A DNA stretch of 64,000 nucleotides, taken from positions 11,092,142 through 11,156,141 of the forward strand of contig CM050654.1 of the NCBI GenBank assembly GCA_027574665.1, read 5' to 3'. A program made the position numbers and the translations under genes. Source of the DNA: Rhynochetos jubatus (Eukaryota > Chordata > Aves > Eurypygiformes > Rhynochetidae). This document shows, piece by piece, positions 12,961 to 26,900 of the stretch (the stretch's first letter is position 1; each line of letters starts with the position of its first letter). Under the pieces are notes generated by a model. The model ran no database searches and was not told the origin of the DNA. It saw only the letters and a list, made by a program, of their open reading frames with translations.

Positions 12961-15900
12961 TTAGGAAAGATGCGTGTGCTCAGCGTACCGTGATTTTAAG
13001 CACCAGATCTGTGGAAGGGAGGTATAGCCTGTACGTGAACATGTACCGATTCACTCCAGATTTTGCAGGTCCAAAGAACCGCTGTCCGGAGGCATTGGCA
13101 GCCCGAGCAGTCCCTAGGGCATGGCACCGGCCTGCCCTTAGCTGGGCTGAAACATGGCTTTTCTCGAGGCGTTTCCAACCTCTGGTCCCCGGCGGGTAAG
13201 CGACCTTGAAGGTCTGTAACGGCAGAGGAAGGGGAAATCCTGTGAACCGCACCCCACCTATAAACTGAAAAGAAAAAGCAAAGGGTGAACTTGAACGCAT
13301 CCCTGGATATTGCCTGTGCTACACAGCATCCCACGTAAATTAGTGGTGAATCATACATGGTGACAAATTCCAGCTCTTGCCTTACTTATCTGCTGGCTCC
13401 CGCCTTGCTTCGTGCTAAGCGGGTCACCAGACCATAATAGTTCAGTGGTTTTTGCACAGATAACTTGAAAGTATGGGCTGGGGAAGGTAAAACGCAGTAG
13501 TGCTACTGATTATTAAAAGCGTGGCATAACTCTAGTGCTGTAATAAGAAGAGATTTCATACCACGAGTGTTAATCGCCACTAACGGGAAGCATCACATAT
13601 AAATAACATTCCCATCAGGTTAAATATTCACCGCTGAAAGGTAATTCCCAACTACAGGCTTTTTCCTGAAGCAGACGCTGTCTCCCGCTTTGGCCGGATG
13701 CTTGCTTCCCCACACAGGCATGCACTCTGTAGATAGTACCTAGCGAGGCATGTTAAGCATTTTGCACCATATTCTTATCTTAATTGATATTCATAACCCT
13801 CTAACTCTTTCCTGGGGGCGGGGAGAAGGCAGAGCTATGAATTAAAAGCACCTGCATATGTCAGGAATACAAAGAATGTTGATTTCTAATAGTTTCATCT
13901 TGCAAGGTATAATATAAGCGAAGCTGGAGAGTAATGCTAGTTGTTTCATCTCCTGAGACGCTTCACTCACCTTTGTACTATTGGAGGGCAGATTTCCAGT
14001 CGAATTGAAGTGCAATAGTGGAACTAGCAATAATAATAGTTCTTACTTTTGTATTGTTTCAGTAAGTGGTGCTAAGGACCCGTTCCTCTGTTCCCTCTCC
14101 TGTACTTTCAGGGTGAGTTAGATGGATCTGACATTCACAGCTTGTTAATCACCAGAACCCCAGGTAAAAATAACTGGATACTTTAAGTGCTGTAAGATTT
14201 TCTACTGACACTTAATAACACCCTGGATGTTTTTCGTAGCCCTTGTACTGCGTGTGCTTTGTAGTAGTTTCATCATTGCAGCATAAACGTGTCTTCAGCC
14301 GCATTGAGTTGGAGCAGGAAATGGGGTGGATGTCTGAAGCCGCAACAATGGCTCTGCAAGTTTTTGTTACGTCGTTCCAACCCATTTTATTTGGCTCATT
14401 GTGAGTGAAGAAAAATACAGTCCTTGAAAGTGCAGTGTTTCAAGCCACACAAAAAGGAGCTGTGCTGTAAGGAGTGTTATGGGCCTCGGTGCATCATACC
14501 ACTCTTTTCCAGGGAAGGACAAATGACGTGTAAATTTTATTTGTTTAGTCTTAGATTTTCTGTTCCTGTTTCAATATCAGGGACGCAGTTGCATTCACTT
14601 TGTATTTTCAATTTTGAGTCACTGCTCTCATAGCAAAAAAGATGCGTTTTGGAAACGGTGAATTTCAGGTGGTAGGATTGTTAGAGATGGGAGGACTACA
14701 GTGGTGAAGAGGAGGAAGATGGCCTTTAAGTTTTTATATGTACGTATCCATTTTAACACTAAAATCAGAAATTGTATAGTCTGATTTCTGCCATGCGTAT
14801 TCAGAGTAGTCTGGTCTCTACAACAAAGCTAAAATAGCTAGGCTCTGTGGCCTGCTTTCGGGGGAGCAGCTAAGAAATCTCAATGACTGTTATAAGATTC
14901 TTCAGTATTCGTTGGTGTTACAGGGCATTGGCTGTCAGGTGATATTCTCATTGTTACGGATGTCATAAGCCTCTGCCAGAATTCGGCTGGCATGCAGCTG
15001 CATGGACCCAGCTCAAATTGAGAGGGATTGCTAGTTAAACACTGGTTGAAACTCCCACCTGGAAATTCAGGAAAATTAAACCAAACTACCTGGTGCCTAG
15101 TAAGCTAATTTTTCTCACTTGAAAACATGAATCAATTGGTTTAACAAGTAATACTTTATTAAAAGGAATTAAGTTCCCCTGGCTGGTACTGCTTTCATCT
15201 GCCCACATGATCCCAGAAAGCAGATGCTTGGCTTTAATTTTCCTGTAGATGTAGTATTTTTGCTTGCCTGGAGTACCCATAAATGCCAGTCTAGTGGGAG
15301 ATCCTGCCACTAAAGGGGCTCCCTGAAGTGTGAGCCTGGGCTGCCTGATCAGAGCCCTGTGTGGCCCAAGATGGGGAAATTCATGATCTCGTGACCTTTT
15401 TTAGGCCTCTCTACTAGGCACTACTTCCATATTGCATAGCTTTGTTTGCACGAAGCGTTTGGCCAGTACCCCTGAGGAGAGCTGACTTGTAACTCTAAAG
15501 CATTGGAAAATACTGCAGGCCTTCTCCGTGCATTGTTTATTGCATTCCTTATACTGACGCTGCATGACATAAATTCCTTCCTGGCTATGCAAACTCTGCG
15601 GTACTTGGACTTGTTTTAGTCGTAGGGAACGCATACATTGGAGGGAAAGATTTACACGTCGGGCATGTCTTTGAATCACAGGGCGCTGCCATATTAATAG
15701 TTTCAGGTTTTAATATTGCTGTGACAGTGTGCTGAAAACCAGATGTATACAGTCTCACAAACACCGATACACGAGCATTTCCCTCTAAGCTGAGGGAAGA
15801 AGCTAATTTATTTTTGCTCTACTTTCACGCCTTTCAGCATCATGAGCGGCAGCGCTGGCCACAGCTGATGTCGCAGAGTCCACGGCTAACAAGCAGGAAA

Positions 15901-17012
15901 GAAAATCAGTGTTTTCACAGCCTTGTAATGCCCTATTTATTTATGTAATAGATTGAATGTCATGTAAAGTTTGAAACTGCACTTAGCTTTTCTCAGCTCC
16001 CTTGATCTGTCTCGCAGCTGCGGTAGATGGTTCTCTCAGCTGCTGTTGCTGCCTCTCTAATCTGCGCTTTGATTTTGTAGGCATTCCTTATCTGCTGGCT
16101 GTGGTCTGTTTGACACGTCCAGCTATGAAAGGAAAAACCGACTGTTGAGAACTCGTGTGATAGTATTTCTGCCCCGGTATAAAGGAGCTTTATGTTCGTT
16201 GGAAACTTGCCATATGTATGCAAAACTGTGTATTTTAAATATTCTTGGAAGCATGGTTACTAAATGCCAGTGTTACTCTAGTGTATTTTGCACTTGATTT
16301 TCAGTGGGCATGAGCTAATGTATCTCTGTTGGTGTCAGTGGAGCTATACGTGTTGTCAGAGAAAACTTCAGAGCTGTGTAGTTCCTGGAGCTTTGTAATG
16401 ACCTGGTTTTACTAAACCCGCTCATGGTGATTAATATTTTGCCTGTTTGTATCGTGAGGGCAGAGCCAGGGTTCCCTAAGTCTCAGGCTGACCCTGGAGA
16501 CAAACCCCTGGAGTCAGAAGCTGCATCGGATGACGTGGGATCCAGATGCCCGAGCACAGCCAGCAACCCACCCCGCTGCCCAGACACCTGCTGCAGGCAG
16601 TATGGAGGCTGCCCCACACCCCTTTGGAGTGGGTTACAGGGTGTGCCGTGCTGTGGGCAGTCTAAAGCTCGCAGCGCCATAGCTGTCGGCACTGTTCATC
16701 CTGAGCAACAGTGCTAGCTGCGTGACGTGGCCCTGGCACCGGAGCCACATGTAACTGCAGAGTAAGCTCATCTGTCGTGAAGCAGAGTCTCTCTCCCGCA
16801 GCCCTCCATCTTCAGCGCAGAATCTGTTTTGCTAGGCTTGTGCAGTTTTTTAGCATATAAGTTTATTTTTTTTGTGCATGCACATTATAATTACTCTGAT
16901 GTTCATAAGCAGGTTTAATAATTGGCTGCTTTGGTTTCCTTCCAGCTCCATTCGGGAAGCCAACTACCAAAGCCTGCTGTGACTACCATGTTGGCTTCTG
17001 ACCTCGCATAGG
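12961..17012. other. Non-coding, nothing recognised
   Basis: No gene or interspersed repeat is recognised. The CpG excess fades by about 13.2 kb, and the rest is ordinary AT-leaning intergenic sequence. Confidence 0.5.
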
Positions 17013-17950
17013 GTTTGCGTGGCTAGGTTTTGGTAGTGGGGGGCTACAGGGGTTGCTTCTGTGAGAAGCTGCTGAAAGCCTCCCCGATGTCTGAGGGAGC
17101 CAACGCCAGCCTGCTTCAGGATGGCCCTCCAGGATGGCCAAGGTCAAGCCCTTTAACGACGGTGGTAGTGCCTCTGGGATGACATAAAGGATATGGTAAA
17201 AAACCTGTGCAACAGCAGCCAGAGAGAGGGATGAGAATATGTGAGAGGAACAGCTCTGCAGACCCCCAGGCCAGTGGAGGAGGGGCCAGGAGGTGCTCCA
17301 GGTGCTGGAGCCCATGGTGAGGCCAGCTGTGCCCTCCTGCCATGGAGGGTCACAGGGGAGCAGAGACCCACCTGCAGGCTGGGGAGGGCCCCACACCAGA
17401 GCAGGGGGATGCCCAAAGGAGGCCGTAACCCTGTGGGCAGCCCATGCTGAAACAGGCTGCTGGCAGGACCTGTGGCCCCGTGGAGGACCCGTGCTAGAGC
17501 AGGCTGCTCCTGAAGGACAGCACCCCATGGAAGGCACCCACACTGGAGCAGGGGCAGAGTGTGAGGATCCTCCTCTGTGGAGGAAGGAGCAGCAGAGACA
17601 CTGTGTGATGGACTGACCCCAACCCCCATCCCCCTGCACTGCTGGAAGGGAAGAGGAAGAAAAATGGGAAGCAAAGCTGAACCTGAGAAGAAAGGAGGGG
17701 TGGGGGAAGGTGTTTTTAACATTTGGGATTAGTCCTCATTATCCTACTGCTGTTTGATTGGTAGTAAATTAATTTTCCCCATGTGGAGCCTGTTTTGCCC
17801 ATGATGGTAACGGGTGAGTGATCCCTCCCCGTCCTTGTCTGGACCCATGACCCTTTCCTTGTATTTTCTCTCCCCAGCACAGCTGAGGAGGGCAGTGACA
17901 GAGCAGCTGTGGGGGCACCTGCACTCCAGTCAGGGTCAACCCAGCACAGA
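17013..17950 (+). mobile_element. Solo LTR, second avian ERVL-type subfamily
   Basis: The sequence opens with a 'tgcgtggctaggttttggtag' type start, continues through a GC-rich body with repeated 'ctgg/ggagcagg' phrases (17240-17600), an AG-rich strip (about 17640-17710) and an AT-rich section with 'agtaaattaattttccc' (about 17762-17781). It then ends with 'ctgaggagggcagtgacaga', and 'cagggtcaacccagcaca' at about 17931-17948. This order is that of a long avian retroviral LTR read on the plus strand. No gag or pol follows. Open frames on both strands through the GC-rich body (up to 218 codons on the minus strand) are compositional. Start, end and target duplication are approximate. Confidence 0.65.
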
Positions 17951-20900
17951 AAAAGCTGGTACAAAAGAAAACGAGCTGCTTCTGCTTTGTATCCTGCTTT
18001 CCTGTGGTCTCAGTGACAGAAACCTGCTCCTTCGGTGGCAGAAGGCGGTGGGTAAGTGTTTTGCTGGAGCTGTGATATACATAACCAGCTGTTCATCTTC
18101 CCTAAGTGGGGAAGAAAATCACCCAGAGGAGCAATGGCTCTCCCTGAGGCAGCAGCTGACGTGGATTTATGAGGCTGTAGCAGATATAATCAACCTATTT
18201 AGTTTTCCCAAAGCAGGAAGAGAAGCTGTCCTGTGGGAATAGACCTTCTTTAACTATAAGCAAAATAAATTTTGCTTCCTGGGTGATTCTACTAGATGGG
18301 AGTCAAAAGCTGGGTGTTGTGCTGCTTTGGCCATGGGAAGCTTATTTACCTGCTTGTGGAACAAGATCTGCTGAGGATGCTCAGGGCTTTATTTCAGCTG
18401 GCAGGTATCACAGTCTGTCCTAAACCTTGGGAAATGGCTTTCTAATGGATAGTTGCCTGCCTGAGGAAAAGGCGGTATTTATCCTTTTTTTCCTCGCTAC
18501 CTTAGGTTCTAAGCTAGCGCTAGTTTTTCTGAAATAGTGCTGCTTTTCCCCCAGAGGTGACTCTCATCAGCAGTCACTCATCTCAGCAACGCTTCCTGTG
18601 TGGACGGTAGCGTTCAGGTACCACCGACGCTGTTGAACCTGGGGGCTGGCTAGAGATCACGCTAAATCCATGGTAAATAGAGCACAAGTGAGCTGTGCTG
18701 TTTCCAATTCCGATGTTTCCTTGTTTGAATTGTTTGGAGACCAGCGCAGGCTGAGCAACGAGGGCCAGGGGTGAGCCAGGGCGCAGGAAAGCGTGTGTGC
18801 GTAAGCAGCGACCCTTGAGAGGGAAATCTCCTTCACCTCTCCTGAGACTCGGGAACACAGGAACTGTTCTGAGAGCAACACCGCCTGCGCCTCTGATTGT
18901 TTGGATGCTCGCTTATCGCTGTGAGGCAAGTGCCTGGATGCAATCCTCTCGGGGGGAAACCTGTTGTTGTTTCCACTGTTTACTCTTTATTGTGGTAGTA
19001 TCTGAGAGCCACAGTCACAGTTCAGAGCCCTCTTGTGCAGGGAGTTGATTATGAGCGGGACTGGGATGAAAGGGGACGAGTCCTCGGGGATGGGCTGAAG
19101 TTTGGTATTTTTCTCAAGTTTTATGGAATAATACATTAGTTTCTGCATGAGTGACAGAGCTGTTGGCATTTATGGCCAAAGTGAGCCACATAAGTCCCTT
19201 CGGCGCTTCACCTCAGGGTGTGAGCTGCGGAAGGCTGAGCCCTGGGGAGGGGAGTTTGTGAGCTGAGCTCCGGGAGTTACTGCGTTGGGGCAGCACCTTT
19301 CCGTGGCAAATTCTGGCATGGTTTAGCCTGTGCCTCAGAAAGGTTTCAGAAAACACAGAGGTAAACCCCAGGTTTGCGAAGGCGTGGAAGTCATCTTCAA
19401 GGGGCGAAATACTTGATCTATGTTGGAAGCTTTAGTGTGTTTAAACACTTGCGTGGCGCAGGGTAAGGAAGTTGGTAAATGCCTGTGGAAACTTTCATTG
19501 TGTTCTCTTAAGTGTGACCTTTCCTTACCCCTCTTTTTCTGTTTCGTGTTGTTGGCTGGTTCTGGTTTGGGTGTTGGGTGTGGTTTTTTTTTTTGTGTAA
19601 TCAGAAGCAGTTCCTTGGGAGTTACTGTAGATCTACTTCAAAATCTCTTTGCAAAGCACTGGGAATTTTTTGCTTGTCTAATTCATGCTGAGAAGCAGCC
19701 ATTAATTTCAAGGAACCATTCAGCTTTAGCAAGGCTGATTAGCTGAGAGTGTTAGGTGAGAGTTTTTGCAATATTGAAAGTGTCAAGCTATTAAGAAATT
19801 TTACATTGATTTTTACCGATTGTCACATTTTTTCGACAAGTGTTCTAATTGTTGACTGGAAAAGTAAATGAGGGTTTGTGTTCCTTCTTTTGCTGCCTCT
19901 CTGTTTTAGAGAGAAGTAATTCATTATCTCATGGTTAGGAAACAATTAGTGTTATTTCTTTCATCACTGCATGATAATGGAGTAACAAAATGATGTCTCA
20001 GACCCGAAGTTCTTACTGGAGTTCTTGGGAGGGTGAGGAATACTGTGTGCAGCTGAGCTGACATAAGAAATGTCTCATTTCTCGTGTGCTAGGGGCTGAT
20101 TGAAATCTCCCTGTAAGCCACTCTATTAGCTATGCTTATGCACTACTGAAAAAACATGCAGGCTGCAGAAGAAAATATCACTGCAAGCAAAGCCTGATTA
20201 TAGAAATACTTAACCTGTAGGTAGTGCTCCCCTTATCTGGCTGAGAGCCAGCTTTTTTTAAGATACAGGCATCAACATTTGTTTAATGTGTCCCTTATCA
20301 AATCTGAAAACTAATATTTGAGTTAGTCCTCCATGAAGATAAACGGGAACTGTTTGAGTGAGAATTAAGATATTGTGTATCATACTCCTCAGAAGAGGAT
20401 CTGTGTACTTTGCCTTGAATCCAAAGAAATGTCTTGCAGATGCGTATTCAATCTGCGTTCAGAGAAAGTTCTCTTAAAAGCTAGTTTATGCAGTGAAAGT
20501 GTTTGGGAAAGTTATAGCAAAGGGGGGAGATCTTGGCTTTAATCAAAAGTGAAGTATGGTAGAGCCGATTTGAACCCGTCAATCGGCTCACAGGTCAGGC
20601 TTTTAGCGCTGAAGATAGGAAAGAGACTGTTTCTTGAAGAAGCTCAAATAGGGCTCCTGTGTTCCTATAAACAATAATTCTGCCATCCTAGCCTAGCTGT
20701 GCAAGGGAGTCTGGTCCATGGTCATCTTTTCTGTTTCACAGCATACACAGAGCTTACGCAGTTCCATTCCAAAACTGCATCCACGTATGCAAGAGAGGAA
20801 TTAAGCTCCCCATACTTACCTCCTGCTCAGTTCAACCACTTATGATTTTCTTCCTGAAAATGGCACTTCTGGGTACCTTATGTACAAACTCAGTAAGATT

Positions 20901-23900
20901 TGAAGGCAAGCAGCCACATAAGGACTCTGACTGGTTGAGGAAATGTAAATAAATGGATGATGCAACAAATGATTCCAGGATGCCACTGTTCATGGATGTC
21001 GGGATCCCATCACCACCAAGGAAACCCCAAAAAGTATAGTTAGGTGGCTGCAAAATTTAACATGGGTTAGTAGAAGCCTGCTGAAAAACAAATGGATAAT
21101 GCAAATTAGGATGGTAATGAAATATGGATGGAAAACATGCAAGAACTTAGAAGGCAGCCGCCGCAGCAATGCATCTTGGGAAAAGGAACAACAGCAAATG
21201 ATCACTGTATGAAATCCAGTTAAGAATGAAACTGTAACGTATATTAAATGTAGCAGGCTTTTCCTCACCAGGCAGTGTTCATGTAGCGTTCAAAGCTGAA
21301 TGTGAAAATCTGAAAATACCACAATACTACATAAAGAGGATTATTGTGCAAAAGAAATTTCTAGTAGTCAGGAAAAAAGAACCATTTCTTACTAAGGACA
21401 AGCTTTAACTATTGGTATAAGAACAATAACAACTGTTAATGCTGATAATCGTGAACATTTGACATCTCCAGGTTCTTGCCTGGTTCGCCACATGCTTTGT
21501 CAAGTTAAATGCTGGGAGGAAGCAATGTAGCTGGAACTTGCTGGAATACATTAGGTGGAGAAGAGGAAACTCTATTTCCTGACAAATAATTTTGTCAGCT
21601 AATGCTTTTTTGCAGTATTTGGCCAGCTGCATTGTTGAGTGAAAATAGTATTTGGAGAAAGATGACAGAACTCACTGAATAATATATTATCTTAAAGAAT
21701 AAAATGTCTCCATCACAGTGGGGGTATGGAAGTAGGCTAAATCCTCATCCTTACCTACATGAAGTAATTATTCTGTGTAAGCTTCTTGAATTCCACGGAT
21801 CTCAGGAATGTCAGAAAAGCATTTTGCTACTTCTTTCACCTCAAGACCCTGTGGTCATCTGGGCAGCAGAGCCATGGCAGGAAAACTGCTACTGGTGACA
21901 AATCTGACTGTGAGCTTTGCCCAGGACCCCAGTGGATGAACCGCTGTGTCGTGGAAGGGCAGACACACGCCTTGCTGCTGAGGATTTAGACCAGAAGAAA
22001 ACCACTGCAGGGTTTAGCTGATGCTTTCTTCACTGTCATATTGGAGCCTCGTACAAAGAAAACGAGAGCAGACACCAAGTGCTGTATTGTAGTGTGATGA
22101 TGAAGATTTATAGAGCCAAAATAGTCTTTCAGATGGCTCCAGTAGGATGGCATCAAAGTCTAATTTTTGCCACACTTCCTGCTATAACAAACAGATCAGA
22201 TGAGTTCCGAGCAGACATTTTTTTCTCCAACTTCAGTACTTACTACAAGTAAAACATTTGCCAGGCTTTTTATTTTTTTGTATTATAGTCTGAAGATCTA
22301 TTTAGTTTTATTGCTTGGGGTGGGTTAGGCATTAATGGAGCAACAGGGAGTAATACTCCCTGCAACTGCGTTGTTCATGCAGGCAAAACTCTCTGGCTGC
22401 ATTGCCTAACAGTATTGTACAGGCGGAGGTGATCTCACCCTCTCTGCGTTTAGAGCTGACCAGGCGTCATATGGATGCAGTTAGCACAGTGCCCCGTTTG
22501 AGCTAGTAAGAGACGTGGCATATCAGCCTGGGGCAACGTCTGACATTTAACCTGTCTTCCAGTTGGCTTGAAGCATGGGCAGAGTGAGCTTGCGTCTGTC
22601 TCAGTGTGAATATTGCCTCTGCCGGAAAAATATTGTACAAAACAGTGTGTGAAAGACTTGCAGTGTGATTTTTGTGAAATCCTTATGAAGTGAAACACAC
22701 TATGTATTATGAAATTACTCCTGTTAGAGCTGCAGCTTGAGTAACTCTTCCATATGATCAAGAACCACCAATTCAAGTTCCCTTGTCCCTGATTTTCTCT
22801 AATCACATTTGGATTTTGTTAGCCTCCCACTGCTGGCACAGATTTTGACTACTCTCATGTCATGCAAAAGGGGACTGCCTGAATTTGTTTAGTTTTTCGG
22901 GATGGATACTGAACACTGTGATATCATAGGCACTATAAGAAATGTCAGGAGGAAATCTCTCTAGGAACTGTCTTTATTAGTTTATGGAATGAGTTATAGG
23001 TGTGCGGATGTCCTCACAATTAATGAGACTTGGATACCAAATAATTTTTTTAGGGTTTAGCACATTAATCCTTGTACTAAATAGTAAGGATGGATATGCA
23101 GGTGTCATACGTCACACGTGTATATATAGGTGTATGCATGTATGAGATACGTACATGTCACTGTAGAGTTGTGGGCGAAGAAGCCATTCAACTCCTGAGC
23201 TTCCACTATTATTTTTATCACTCAACATATCTCCCTCTTCCTCTTTTCTGTAGAAGGAGACTTTGTGTTCAGGCACTGAAATTTGACAGCAGCAAACAAG
23301 TAGGTGAGGAGACAGTTTCCTTTTGAAGAGTCCTAATCCAGGTTTTCCTTCCATTGGCTCCAAAGCTCTTCATCAGTTGTCCCTGTGTTTCCTTCATCTG
23401 CGTAGAAAATGATATAAGTACGGTATGAAAAACCCTGTATCCATTATCCTGCATTCTGGCAGCCCTTAACAAGAATTCATAGCAGAGCCTTTCTTTTATG
23501 AGAGAGTTCTATAGCAAACTGGAGAGCTTCTGGGGAAAGTACAAGAAAATGTCAGGAAAGGACCTAGGAGATGTTGGGACTGGAGCAGGAGAAAGCTGCC
23601 CTTGGTCTGAGGGGTGTGTGGTGAGGAGGGGACTCGGGCGGGTCCATGCTGGCACCGAGGCAGAACCTGGCCTCTGCTGTGCAGAGTGGCAGAAAGGCAC
23701 CACTAAAAAAAGAAACTGAGGAAAGCCAGAAAGAACTGGCTGTTTCTCAGCAGCTGTATGAGAATGGAGCAACTCCCATGGGAAGCCAAGTGTGGAGGAG
23801 AAATGGCCCAGCCGGCATGGCTGCCTCGTATCTTAATATAGCAAGGCGTCTTGGCAAAGCGAGGGGGTGAGGCCAGGAGGAGGAGAGCTGGGTTTGCTTT

Positions 23901-26900
23901 CCCAAAAACCTGCTTGCAATAGCAGAGAAATCCTGCTGGCCCTGTTCCAGCGAACCATTTGGGTTCAGTGCTCTGGCAGTGGAATCCAGCTGTTGGAGGT
24001 GCATTCCTCAGTGCTTCCAGCTGATCCTGCCTGCCTCTTGTCTGCAGGAGGCTTGTGCTCAGTGGGAGATTAGCTAAATGTCTGGGCAAGAGCAGACCCC
24101 ATCCTGCTGTTAGCAGCATCTATCCCCTTCCCTGCTAACTGCCCTATCCCCAAATCTTTTAGTAAGCAAGCAGGAGTGGCACAGGCGGGGTGTTGCGTGA
24201 GCTTTCGCTGCAGAACTGGGAAGGGGCTGCTCCCAGCACGGGCTTCTGCAGGCTCAGGCTGAGCTATTTTGATGTGTGTGAATAAGATGTTGCTTTTGCC
24301 TATTCCTGACTAACTTTTCTACCTCAAAACAAACAAAAATAATCCAACCAAAAGAAAAAGCACTGACGACATTGCTCAGTAAAAATCACTTCTAGACCTA
24401 AATCCTGGTCACTGCCCCTGCAATACAGATTGGCAGGTAGGGACGTGATAAAATAAATATTGTCCTCATTCCCCACTGTTGCTGTATCTTACATCCAGCT
24501 ATCCCACGGTCTTTTTCCATCCTCTCATTTCCATCCTTTTGAACCCTAGACCTTATTGAGTCTTGGTTTTCTTTGTTTTCCCTGTTTTGTTCATGCCTCT
24601 TAGTTCTGTCCCATCCTTTGCTTTGAGGTCTTTGTTCTGGGTACTCTGCCAGACTTTCTTTGTCTGTAGCCTTTCAGCTCCTTCCTCCACTTCCCCACCC
24701 TTCCCACTGACTCCTTCCCTCACACGTTCCCTCTCTCGCACACACCCCACCTTTCCATTTCTTATCCGCATTTTCCTATTTGTTTTCCCCTCCCACACAC
24801 TTCTCTCTGTCTCAATTCCTCCCTCCACTCCCAGCTGGATGTCAACTATTGTATCGTTAAGAAGTAATGGGAACTGATTAAAAACTGATCTGATGGATTC
24901 GTTTTTAGGACTGGATTTATAGGACCCTGTCAGTCTGTTTCCTTTTTAGTGAAAGAATTTACAACCACTCAAAAATCCGTGAAAACTTTTCCACCTTCTC
25001 ACCTTATTTGAGGCTGGATGTCATATATATTGCATATATGTCATACATAGTGGTTTAGAGCTACTGCATAACGGGATCTTGTTTTAATTGAGATCTCCAC
25101 GCTGTTAAACCCAGCCCAAAAATCCATACTTCCACGTACTGCAGGCTTGCCTTTCAGTTGAAGAGGTGTTTGGTGGCATGCAGAGGATGCAGCTGTTCTT
25201 CTAAAGAGCTTAGCCTGGACACGCAAATGGAACCCCCCTTCTTTTCAGGTTTAAGTAGGACCTATTTACGCAGGTCTTAGATATCGCCTCCTAATGTTTT
25301 TAGTCATAACCTGCTCACTGACTTTCCATCTCCAGCCATCATTAGCGGTAAAATGACAAACCTTGCAGGAAAATAAAGGTTATTTAAAAGAAGTCACATA
25401 GTGCATACAGCTTTCGCTGCGATAGCGTGCAGGTGACAATTGACTCTGCAAATGCAGACAACTTCTCTGTGTTCGTAATTTGTTTACCGCTAGTCAGACG
25501 TTCTCACTGTCCCTTTTTCCCTGTCTCTCTCAGCGCTGCATTGAGTTGTAATGATTCAGGGACCAGGCGGCTGGTTAATGCAGCTCATGTTGTCACCCTC
25601 ACGGGGCTCATTTGCCTACAGGCATGTCAGAAGGAACAAGTAATATAAGGGCGTATATAACTGTCGTTGGCAGTGTACTGAAAAGATGCTGAAGCTCCCT
25701 TTAAATGAATGGCGTAGGACACGGGGAGCTAAGTAGCTGAGAAATAAGATAAATTTGCTTGAATGGAGCGTTGTGTTTCTGTAGTTAGGCTGTGCCTGGT
25801 ACTTGATCTAAATGAGGTACGTGTACATGGTGTGCAGCACAGACATCCCCTGTGTGCTATTTGTTCCTAACACTGTCTTGCACGTTTTCAGTATCCAGCA
25901 CAGTTCACACCGCCCGCGCTTCTACACAGCTTAAGCCTGATGGGAGGGAATAAAGAAGACGGAACCAGACTCCTCTCGCTGGAGTTAATGGTATAGAGTG
26001 TCACAATGACCTACTGCCCCCTGTGTTCAGGAATTTGAAGGGTTGGGGGTTTCTTTTTTTCCTCAAACCTTTAGGGAGGAGCACACAAGTTGAGAATGAT
26101 TGATGCTGTGTTAGTTGGTGTTCTGGTCTTCGCTGTGTGCCTGCACAAGCCTGAGCCTGCGTGCGCTGCTTCATACTGGCAAGGCAAGAGCAAACCGCGC
26201 TCCCTCGAGTTGGTGTAACCGCCTGGGTTTGGCTTAGCTGATGGGGATCGCATTGCAGAGCGGTGGGAGACGCAAGCTTGTTCTGCCTCTCTGTTTTGGA
26301 TTATGACTGTTGACTGAATGTGTGTGTCCTTGGGTTTGCCCATTGTTTTTCCTAATTCTTCTCCCGCAGCAGGCACTATAGGTTTTCTGAGAGCTTTGCA
26401 CCAACACACAGCAGATCGCGTTGTAAGGGAAACGTAGGAGACGGTCACACACAAAAAAAGTCCAACAGTCTTTTGTGATGGTCTGGTGTGATCATCTCTT
26501 GAGATATTCCAAGGAGAGCTGCATGGACAAGTTGTTCTGAGGCCAGGTTTTCGCTGACGGGAATGAAGAGAATCATGTTTATTACTGAATTTGATCTGTA
26601 TATTGCAGTTGTGTTCTGCGGGAGAGGTTAAAGGTATTGCCTGGCAGAGGAGCAATGCGAGTGTGCAACCTTCCCGCCACCCAGTATCCAAACGGTTTCC
26701 AGTTTGGATCAATTCCGGCTGTCAGAACCCGATTTACTAACCGTGTTGGGAAGGACGCGAGTTTTCTTTTAGAAGGTCAGTGTCATTTCAGGTTATTGAA
26801 AATGAGGAAACCTGTTCCACCTTTATAAGGAAAACATTGCTTGGAGTTTTCAGGAGCCACGTGGTTATAATGAATAACGAATGTATGGTGCTTTGTGGAG

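Noticed and set aside
16983..17722. Frames of 218 and 189 codons on the minus strand
   Set aside because: They lie across the GC-rich body of a solo LTR and overlap one another in different frames.
26071..26712. 213-codon minus-strand frame as a possible gene
   Set aside because: No domain, no coding-like composition and no supporting splice or promoter context. A frame of this size is expected by chance in a window this long.
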